Below, piece by piece: positions 41,925 through 47,540 of a stretch of DNA of 47,540 bases. The DNA is from Saprospiraceae bacterium (lineage in GTDB: Bacteria > Bacteroidota > Bacteroidia > Chitinophagales > Saprospiraceae), in NCBI GenBank assembly GCA_020846655.1, contig JADLDL010000158.1, forward strand, positions 1-47,540, given 5' to 3'. The notes below the pieces were generated by a model that worked only from the letters and a program-made list of their open reading frames with translations, did not search any database and was not told the origin of the DNA. The translations under genes and the position numbers were made by a program. How positions within the stretch are numbered: position 1 is the stretch's first letter; each line of letters starts with the position of its first letter.

Positions 41925-44621
41925 TCAGGGTTGATCAAACATCCCGTAGTACAGTTTCAGCGTCGGGTCAGTTTCTTTCTCTTTGATGGTGTTCAGCAGG
42001 GCGCTCAACTCATCCGCCTTGGCTTTGTTGGCTTGTTCGCGGTAGTTGTTGCGCAGATCAGCGATGCCTTTGGTGTTGGCAAAGCGGCGCCACAAACTGG
42101 CTTTGTCGTCGAGCGATACGGTTTTGAACGCATCCACCGCCTGGTCCAGGGCTGCCTGGTCATTCAAACCGACAAGGCATTTGGTGTAGGCATCGAAGAA
42201 GCCAAAGGCCGCCATGTTGTCGATTTTGGCCGAGTGTTTTTGGAACCAGGGCAACACGGCCAAGGACGGGTGCTCGCCATAGAGGCTGGCCAGCGACATG
42301 ATGACGCCTTCATTTTCGTCATTTTCCAGTTTTTTGGCAGCCACAATGGCGGCATCCGGGTCGGTTTTGCTCAGGGCCTCCAGCGAAGCGCCCAACACGC
42401 TGTAGGCTTGTTCGGGTGACATGCCTTTTTCGTACACCGACACGTATTTTTTGTCGCCTGTTTGGCCCAGGGCGGCAATGGCGGCAGCCCGCACAGCGGG
42501 TTCGGAATCGGACGCGGCTATTTTGGCCACCTTGTCCTGCACGTCGGCTTGTTCGAGGTCGGCTTTGCTGAGGGCGGCTTGGCGGATCGACCAGTGCTTG
42601 TCCTGCAACGCCTCTTTCAGCACTTGTTTGGCCAGTTCGGAACTGGAGTTCTGGAGGTGTTCCAGCGCTTCCCAGCGGTCAAGAAACTGCGAGCCGTGGC
42701 GGTACATGAACGCCCACTCTTCTTCGGTATGGTCGTCGGCTTTGACGGCCAGCAGGGCTTTTCCGGGGTCTACATTGATCAGGGCTGGTTTTTCCGGCGC
42801 ATCAAACGTAAAGCTCTGGTTACGTTTGGTCACCCGGATCGATTCGGTGCGCACTTTGCCCGAGGGGTCGTACACATCGACGTTCAGCGGCAGTTCGAAA
42901 ATGTAGGGCACGTTTTTGGCGGGCTCCTGGGTCTGGCTGATGCTGACCGTGGCTTTTTTCGTTTCCGGGTCCCAGTCGTATTTGATATCGAGGCTGGGAA
43001 TGCCGGCGCTAAAGAACCACTGGTTGAAGAACCAGTTGAGGTCCTGGCCGGTCAGGTCTTCAAAGGCGAGCCGCAGTTCGTGGGCTTCCACGTCGGTGAA
43101 TTCGTTCCGTTTGAGGTAGCGGCTGAGGCCGGCAAAAAAGGCGTCGTCGCCGATTTCGGTGCGCAGCATGTGCAGGATCGCGCCGCCCTTGTTGTAGGAG
43201 TGGGCGTCAAACATGTTTTCCTTGTCGGCGTAGCCGAAATCGATCAGGGGGTGGCCGCCGCCCATGGCGGAGTAGACATAGCCCTGGCGTTCGTTCATCT
43301 CGTGAAAATCGGCTTCGTCGCGGCCGTATTTGTGTTCGAGCCAGAGGTATTCGGAGTAGTTGGCGAAGCCTTCGTTGAGGGTCAGGTTGGACCAACTTTC
43401 GGTGGTCACCAGGTCGCCAAACCAGTGGTGAAACATTTCATGCGCCACCACTTTTTCGTTAGTCAGGTGGTCGTCGAGCAGGGCGCGTTTGTCTTTTTGC
43501 ATAAACTCGCCGAAAATGACGGCCGTGGTGTTTTCCATGGCGCCGCTCACGTAGTCGCGCACGATGACCTGCGAAAACTTGGGCCAGGGGTATGCGTAGC
43601 CGAGTTTGTTGGAGAAAAACTCGAGCATTTCGGTGGTGTAGGGGTAAATATCGCGGGCATACTGCTCAAACTTGGGCTCCACGTAGTATTCCACCGGGAT
43701 GTTGCGCCATTTGTCTTTCACCACGGCGTATTCGCCAATGGCCATCATAAACAGGTAGGGTGCATGGGGTTTGTCCAGTTTCCAGTAGTCGGTGCGGGTG
43801 CCGTTGGCGTTCTTTTTCGACGACAGGAGCAGGCCGTTGGAAAGGGTTTTGTACTTGTCTTCGACGGTGATGTACATTTCCTGGGTGCAGCGCTCGTTGG
43901 GCTTGTCGATGGTCGGGAACCAGTAGGAGTTGCTTTCGGTCTCGCCCTGGGTCCAGATCTGGCGGGGCTTGTCGGTCTCGGCGCCGTCGGCATTGATGAA
44001 ATACAGGCCTTTGTCGCTGGTAATGGCGGCGCTGCCGCCGATGGATTCGCGCTCGTCGGGCTTGGCGGTGTAGCTGATCACGACTTTATACTCGTCGGTC
44101 CGGGTGAAGGTTTTGCCCAGGTTGACGACCAGTTGGGCGTTGTTGTAGGTATATTTCAGCGGGGCGGTTTGGCCTTCAAAATTGACGGCGTGGATATCGA
44201 AATTTTTCGCGTCGAGGGTCAGTTCGCTGGTCGGATAAAACCAGGGGCGCAGCGTGAGGGTGGCCTTGCCCAGGGCGTGTTTTTTGGCCCAGTCGAAGGA
44301 AATTTCAATCTTGGTGTGGATCAAATCCTGCTCGAAAGTGTGGGAGGCCTGGTAGGGCGGCAGAGAATCCGGGAGTTCGCTGTTGTCTGCGTCCGGTGTC
44401 ACCTCGGCTTCGTCCATAAAATGGTACTCGGTGGGTTCTTCTTCCTCGTCGGAGGTATCGGTCTCATCGCCGCTCAGGGGTTTGCCGAGGGTATCCCATT
44501 GGGCCGACTCGGCGGGGAGGGCGGGTGTAGCCACCGCCGTTGTTTTTTCACCGGTTTTGGGCGTACAAGCCGGCTGGACAAAAAATAGGGCCAAAAATGC
44601 CAGGAGCAGCAGGTTTTTCAT
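41925..44621 (-). CDS. M1 family zinc aminopeptidase lipoprotein
   Basis: The 898-residue protein starts at ATG 44621 as a lipoprotein (MKNLLLLAFLALFFVQPAC, Cys19). A Ser/Thr/Glu-rich linker (about 20-85) precedes the M1 domain. The exopeptidase motif GAMEN is near 360. The zinc ligands are H394, H398 (HEMFHHW) and E417 (TLNEGFANYSE). The C-terminal half has HEAT/ARM-like helical repeats (VAKIAASDSEPAVRAAAIAA) such as cap the M1 cavity. It trims N-terminal residues of peptides on the outer side of a membrane. A longer open frame from 44714 lacks a signal and is rejected. The mscS gene lies beyond its start, divergent. Confidence 0.94.
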   Translation of the reverse strand: MKNLLLLAFLALFFVQPACTPKTGEKTTAVATPALPAESAQWDTLGKPLSGDETDTSDEEEEPTEYHFMDEAEVTPDADNSELPDSLPPYQASHTFEQDLIHTKIEISFDWAKKHALGKATLTLRPWFYPTSELTLDAKNFDIHAVNFEGQTAPLKYTYNNAQLVVNLGKTFTRTDEYKVVISYTAKPDERESIGGSAAITSDKGLYFINADGAETDKPRQIWTQGETESNSYWFPTIDKPNERCTQEMYITVEDKYKTLSNGLLLSSKKNANGTRTDYWKLDKPHAPYLFMMAIGEYAVVKDKWRNIPVEYYVEPKFEQYARDIYPYTTEMLEFFSNKLGYAYPWPKFSQVIVRDYVSGAMENTTAVIFGEFMQKDKRALLDDHLTNEKVVAHEMFHHWFGDLVTTESWSNLTLNEGFANYSEYLWLEHKYGRDEADFHEMNERQGYVYSAMGGGHPLIDFGYADKENMFDAHSYNKGGAILHMLRTEIGDDAFFAGLSRYLKRNEFTDVEAHELRLAFEDLTGQDLNWFFNQWFFSAGIPSLDIKYDWDPETKKATVSISQTQEPAKNVPYIFELPLNVDVYDPSGKVRTESIRVTKRNQSFTFDAPEKPALINVDPGKALLAVKADDHTEEEWAFMYRHGSQFLDRWEALEHLQNSSSELAKQVLKEALQDKHWSIRQAALSKADLEQADVQDKVAKIAASDSEPAVRAAAIAALGQTGDKKYVSVYEKGMSPEQAYSVLGASLEALSKTDPDAAIVAAKKLENDENEGVIMSLASLYGEHPSLAVLPWFQKHSAKIDNMAAFGFFDAYTKCLVGLNDQAALDQAVDAFKTVSLDDKASLWRRFANTKGIADLRNNYREQANKAKADELSALLNTIKEKETDPTLKLYYGMFDQP

Positions 44622-44814
44622 ACGAGTCAGATCGTCATTTAACATGAGTGAAAAGTTGAGAGCAAGTTCAAAATCCGGATACACAGGGCGCCACGGGTTC
44701 CCGGGCCGGGCCATCCGGAGAATTAGCCTGCAAGATTAGAGGCTTTTTGCCGATTTTGCGCCGCAATTCGCTTAAACCACGCGCTTTTCAGGCCATTAAC
44801 ACTTCAAAACGCTC

Positions 44815-45618
44815 ATGGAGCAAAAAACGTACATCCAACAATTTTACCAGGCCATCTTTCAATACGGCCCCCAGGTGCTCGCGGCCATCCTCCTCCTGAT
44901 CGTGGGCTTGTGGCTGATCCGGCGCATCACGGCCACTTTTCAAATGGCCTTGCAAAAGCGAAAGGTGGACGAAAGCCTGCGGCCCTTCCTCACCTCCCTG
45001 ATCGACGTGGCCCTGAAAGTGGCCTTGTTGCTGATGGTGGCCGGCCAGGTCGGTATTCAAACCACGTCTTTTATCGCCGTTTTTTCGGCTATTGCTTTTG
45101 CCGTGGGCCTGGCTTTGCAAGGCAGCCTGGGCAATTTCGCCAGCGGCGTGCTGATCCTCTTGTTCCGGCCCTACCGCGTGGGCGATTTGCTCAACCTGGA
45201 TGGAAAAATTGGCTACGTCACTGAAATTCAAATTTTTAGCACCATACTGACTACCGACCTCGGCAAAAAAATCATCATTCCCAACGGCAAAATGACCGAA
45301 GGTGCCATCATCAATGTGCCGATGGGCGCCGAGGTGCAGGCCGAAATCTCGCTCCTGCTCGACAGCGGCACCAGCCTGCCCAACCTCCGCGAAGCCGTGG
45401 AAGCCGCCGCCAGCCGCTGCCCCTGGGGCCTGCCCGGCCGCGAACCCGAAACGGTCATCACCGGCCTCAGCCGCGACGACCTAAAAACCGACATCGCCTG
45501 GTGGACCAGCGGCGAACACTACCTCCTGACCCTCGATTTTATGCCCGAAGCGCTGCGCGAAGAATTCCAGGCCCGGGGCATCCAACTGGCCAAAGAACGC
45601 CGGCGCGAGGGGCTGTAG
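44815..45618 (+). CDS. Small-conductance mechanosensitive channel (MscS type)
   Basis: The 267-residue channel opens on membrane tension to release solutes after hypo-osmotic shock. It has three membrane helices at about 20-36, 62-79 and 86-115. The pore helix carries the family pattern AVGLALQGSLGNFASGVLILLFRPYRVGD (read as 97-124). The cytoplasmic β-domain includes GYVTEIQIFSTIL and KKIIIPNGKMTEGAIIN. A C-terminal EFQARGIQLAKERRREGL helix is present. The length is normal for the short MscS class. The ATG at 44815 opens on a polar helix. The next gene begins after a 155-bp gap filled with GCAGTAGCAG-type repeat. Confidence 0.95.
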   Translation: MEQKTYIQQFYQAIFQYGPQVLAAILLLIVGLWLIRRITATFQMALQKRKVDESLRPFLTSLIDVALKVALLLMVAGQVGIQTTSFIAVFSAIAFAVGLALQGSLGNFASGVLILLFRPYRVGDLLNLDGKIGYVTEIQIFSTILTTDLGKKIIIPNGKMTEGAIINVPMGAEVQAEISLLLDSGTSLPNLREAVEAAASRCPWGLPGREPETVITGLSRDDLKTDIAWWTSGEHYLLTLDFMPEALREEFQARGIQLAKERRREGL

Positions 45619-45734
45619 GTGGCAGTGGCAGTAGCAGGGGCAGTAGCAGAGGGGCAGTTGGCAGTTGGCAGTAGCAGTGGCAGGAGGCAGTAGCAGAGGG
45701 GCAGTTGGCAGTAGCAGTGGGCAGGGCAGTGGGC
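45619..45734. repeat. GGCAGTAGCAG-type low-complexity repeat before the TIR gene
   Basis: The whole spacer after the mscS stop is built from GGCAGT and AGCAG units. A 27-nt block occurs exactly twice, at 45639-45665 and 45686-45712, 47 bp apart. The last copy, GCAGTAGCAGTGGGC at 45708-45722, recurs base for base inside the next gene at 46261-46275. It stops just before the promoter box. Confidence 0.9.
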
Positions 45735-45742
45735 ATTTTTTA

Positions 45743-45750
45743 TATATTTG
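45743..45750 (+). promoter_or_regulatory. Bacteroidota -7 promoter box for the TIR-FGE gene
   Basis: TATATTTG fits TAnnTTTG exactly and ends 23 nt before ATG 45774, a usual leader length. The upstream side is occupied by the low-complexity repeat, which would sit where activators or the -33 element bind. Confidence 0.6.
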
Positions 45751-45773
45751 CTGTTGCCAACACCCAATCCGGA

Positions 45774-47237
45774 ATGCCTGAACCGCTGAAGACATTTATC
45801 ATTTACGCCCGCGCCGACGAGGCCCACAAAAAGGAATTGCTCCAGCAATTGCGGCCCTTGCTCAACGCCCGCGCCATTTCTGTGTGGCACGACGGCGACA
45901 TCCAGCCCGGCGAACACTGGGAAGCCCGCATCCTGCAAGAACTCAAAGCCAGCCAACTCATCCTGATGCTGGTGAGCCCAGCCTCGCTCAACTCCGAATT
46001 TATCCAGGAACAGGAGTTCCGCCTCGCCCTCGAAAAAGCCCGAAGCGGCGCCGCTACCGTAGTGCCCATCATCGTAGAACACTGCGCCTGGACCTGGGAC
46101 CCCGTGCTCAGCCAACTCCAGGCCCTCCCAGCCTACGAAGGGCAGGGCATCCGACCGGTGACCGACCGGGTCTGGCAAAGCCCGAAAGAAGCCTGGGCCA
46201 CCGTGACGAATGCCATCGGGCATTTGGTAGCGAAGGGCAGGAGCAATAACAATAACAGTAGCAGTAGCAGTGGGCGTAGCGGGGGGCAGGAGATGGTGAA
46301 AGCCTCCAAACCCTTGCCAAGCCGGAGTGCTTGGATCGGCGGGCTGGGGCTGGGCAGTTTGTTGGTGTGCTGGATCCTTTTTAAAACCTGCGGCTTTCCC
46401 GGCGCCGCGCCGGCGCCTGAAGACGCCGGTATGGTACTCGTGCGGGGCGGCACCTTTCAGATGGGCAGCACCGAGGGCGAGGATAATGAAAAACCCCTGC
46501 GTGCCGTCACGCTCAGCGATTTTTATCTGGGCAAATTTGAAGTGACCGTGGCGGAATTCAAAGCCTTTGTGGAGGACTCCCACTACCAAACCGATGCAGA
46601 AAAAGGAGACAGCAGTTGGGGCTATGAGGGTACCGAATGGAAAAAAATAAAAGGCCGGAACTGGCGGCATGACCCCGAAGGCAACCCCGCCCCGGGCAAC
46701 CACCCGGTGGCCAATGTGAGTTGGAACGACGCCACCGCCTATTGCCAGTGGCTCTCCAAAAAAACCGGGGAAGAATACCGCCTGCCCACCGAAGCCGAGT
46801 GGGAATACGCCGCAGGCAACGGCAGCCGCCACAGCCGCTACAGTTGGGGCGATGGCCCACCCTCCGGGAAAAAAGGCGGCAACCTGGCCGATGAAAGCGG
46901 CGCTACCCGATTCAAATGGACAAAAGACGCAACGACTATTTTTGTGGGCTACAACGACGGCTATGCTGCCACCGCCCCGGTGGGTAGTTTTGAAGCCAAT
47001 GAGTTGGGTCTTTTTGATATGACAGGCAATGTGTGGGAATGGTGCGCCGATTGGTACGACACCTACCCCACCAGCTCCCAACCCAACCCTTCCGGCCCGG
47101 CTTCGGGCTCCGGCCGTGTCTTACGCGGCGGGTCGTGGAGCGACTACCCGCAGTTTTGCCGTGTGGCGTTCCGCAACGGCTTCACGCCCGGCGTCCGCGG
47201 CTACGACGCGGGCTTCCGCCTGGCCAGGACGAAGTAA
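45774..47237 (+). CDS. TIR domain, transmembrane helix and FGE-sulfatase-like domain receptor
   Basis: The 487-residue protein starts at ATG 45774. Residues 5-155 form a TIR domain (KTFIIYARADEAHKKELLQQ, VWHDGDIQPGEHWEARI, LILMLVSPASLNSEFIQ). E81 in QEQEFRLAL sits where TIR NAD-cleaving enzymes keep the catalytic Glu. A low-complexity Asn/Ser/Gly linker (156-172) and basic residues precede a membrane helix at about 187-203. Residues 217-487 form an FGE-sulfatase domain: GMVLVRGGTFQMGS, HPVANVSWNDATAYCQWL, RLPTEAEWEYAAG, TGNVWEWCADWYD and RVLRGGSW. The segment after RGGSW (SDYPQFCRVAFRNGF) has one Cys and not the pair used by true formylglycine-generating enzymes, so it is likelier a binding domain. 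The charge bias predicts TIR in the cytoplasm and FGE-like outside. Function is inferred to be stimulus-gated NAD depletion or signalling. Confidence 0.88.
   Translation: MPEPLKTFIIYARADEAHKKELLQQLRPLLNARAISVWHDGDIQPGEHWEARILQELKASQLILMLVSPASLNSEFIQEQEFRLALEKARSGAATVVPIIVEHCAWTWDPVLSQLQALPAYEGQGIRPVTDRVWQSPKEAWATVTNAIGHLVAKGRSNNNNSSSSSGRSGGQEMVKASKPLPSRSAWIGGLGLGSLLVCWILFKTCGFPGAAPAPEDAGMVLVRGGTFQMGSTEGEDNEKPLRAVTLSDFYLGKFEVTVAEFKAFVEDSHYQTDAEKGDSSWGYEGTEWKKIKGRNWRHDPEGNPAPGNHPVANVSWNDATAYCQWLSKKTGEEYRLPTEAEWEYAAGNGSRHSRYSWGDGPPSGKKGGNLADESGATRFKWTKDATTIFVGYNDGYAATAPVGSFEANELGLFDMTGNVWEWCADWYDTYPTSSQPNPSGPASGSGRVLRGGSWSDYPQFCRVAFRNGFTPGVRGYDAGFRLARTK
46236..46290 (+). repeat. AAC/AGT/AGC repeat coding the TIR-TM linker
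   Basis: The tract AATAACAATAACAGTAGC continues as AGTAGC units and then a G-rich stretch. It encodes Asn-Asn-Asn-Asn-Ser-Ser-Ser-Ser-Ser-Gly in frame. GCAGTAGCAGTGGGC (46261-46275) is identical to the intergenic copy at 45708-45722. Confidence 0.85.
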
Positions 47238-47290
47238 TCCCGGATAAGGCAAGTTCTTGGCATTTCGCGCCGAGAGAACCCCACCCCTGC

Positions 47291-47312
47291 CCCTCCCCAA
47301 AAAAGGGGAGGG
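47291..47312 (+). terminator. G/C-rich hairpin downstream of the TIR-FGE gene
   Basis: A perfect 8-bp stem, CCCTCCCC (47291-47298) and GGGGAGGG (47305-47312), has a loop AAAAAA. A related block, cccctcccttttttgggc, returns about 75 bp on in inverted orientation (near 47375-47392), so the pair may mark a small repeat element and not only a terminator. No T-tract follows directly. Confidence 0.45.
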
Positions 47313-47427
47313 ATTCGAAGAGTAGGTATAACAATTTGATTATCAAAACAATACTTTTCGTTTTAAAGAACCCCTCCCTTTTTTGGGCTCCCGATTACCC
47401 ACAAGTTGATCTGAAAAAATCGCAACT

Positions 47428-47540
47428 GACCTCGGAGAGGTCAAACGTAGGTAGAATGGTCAAAAATGAAGATTTGCACGACCTCGGAGAGGTCGAACGT
47501 TTGTTTTTTGTGCCCGATCAGACCGGTTCGACCTCTCCGA
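47428..47540. repeat. GACCTCGGAGAGGTC dispersed inverted repeats at the right end
   Basis: The palindromic core GACCTC-GGA-GAGGTC occurs at 47428-47442 and 47480-47494, each followed by a similar AACGT/AACGTT run (tcaaacgta, tcgaacgtt). A third, inverted copy (tcgacctctccga) runs off the window at 47540. The stretch 47238-47540 otherwise holds no gene that I can see. Elements of this look are scattered between genes in some Bacteroidota, but I have not searched for relatives. Confidence 0.75.

Noticed and set aside
42462-44588. 708-codon open frame antisense to the M1 peptidase
   Set aside because: The M1 gene has all catalytic residues; the antisense translation is Gly/Val/Phe-rich filler.
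45519-47081. 520-codon open frame antisense to the TIR-FGE gene
   Set aside because: The TIR and FGE motifs are clear on the plus strand, and the antisense product includes the low-complexity repeat.
45774-47237. Reading the FGE-like domain as an active formylglycine-generating enzyme
   Set aside because: The region after RGGSW lacks the paired cysteines of true FGE and no sulfatase gene is nearby.
1-47540. tRNA, rRNA, IS elements or prophage genes
   Set aside because: No cloverleaf, rRNA segment, transposase, integrase or phage structural protein was recognised by eye.

Overview
The window looks like chromosome of a Bacteroidota member, most likely Saprospirales (Lewinella/Haliscomenobacter-like). 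The evidence is: type IX secretion (T9SS) C-terminal sorting domains, giant secreted PKD/β-propeller proteins with the CNNGLDDDGD-type motif, lipoproteins with DUF4270, the Bacteroidota-restricted families DUF4290 and TIGR02757, and -7 promoter boxes of the TAnnTTTG type. The order birA / rsfS-ftsH and the order starch-synthase-like / DUF4270 / glmS are, from memory, common in this phylum. No tRNA, rRNA, CRISPR array, transposase or phage gene was recognised.

Layout. 1-9545: a giant secreted M43 metalloprotease (minus strand, its C-terminus beyond the left edge) diverges from a secreted M28 aminopeptidase with a T9SS tail. 9555-12557: a membrane protein with an N-terminal effector-associated domain (EAD11-like) and TPR repeats, then PhoH. 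12647-16821: a tight plus-strand run of SAM hydrolase, a small exported unknown, NhaD antiporter, purine nucleoside phosphorylase and DHFR. 16983-22004: starch-synthase-like protein, DUF4270 lipoprotein, GlmS, DUF4290 protein. 22005-27577: a lipoprotein, YceI, TIGR02757, a histone-H1-like basic protein, CarA, a crotonase and an Mpo1-like membrane protein. 27797-30173: two tandem paralogous Cys-rich lipoproteins and an FN3/T9SS secreted protein. 30307-34041: a helical unknown, omega-amidase and two NlpC/P60 hydrolases. 34129-41858: FtsH, RsfS, BirA, an outer-membrane-type protein, an FkbM methyltransferase, LipA, ROK kinase and RidA. 41925-47540: M1 aminopeptidase lipoprotein, MscS channel, a TIR-TM-FGE-like receptor, and a right-hand end full of short inverted repeats.

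Most of this is housekeeping (cell wall, lipoate, biotin, purines, folate, pyrimidines, membrane proteolysis) mixed with surface and secreted proteins. The most unusual content is two single-span membrane proteins, the EAD11-TM-TPR protein (9555-11180) and the TIR-TM-FGE-like protein (45774-47237). Both are predicted to hold a conflict/signalling-type domain in the cytoplasm and a sensor-like domain outside the inner membrane. They lie 34 kb apart, so a joint function is speculation. Around and inside the TIR gene the same GCAGTAGCAG-type low-complexity DNA occurs both as intergenic repeat and as the coding sequence of the Ser/Gly/Asn linker.

All calls come from reading translations and DNA by eye. 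No database search was run, and domain limits are approximate.
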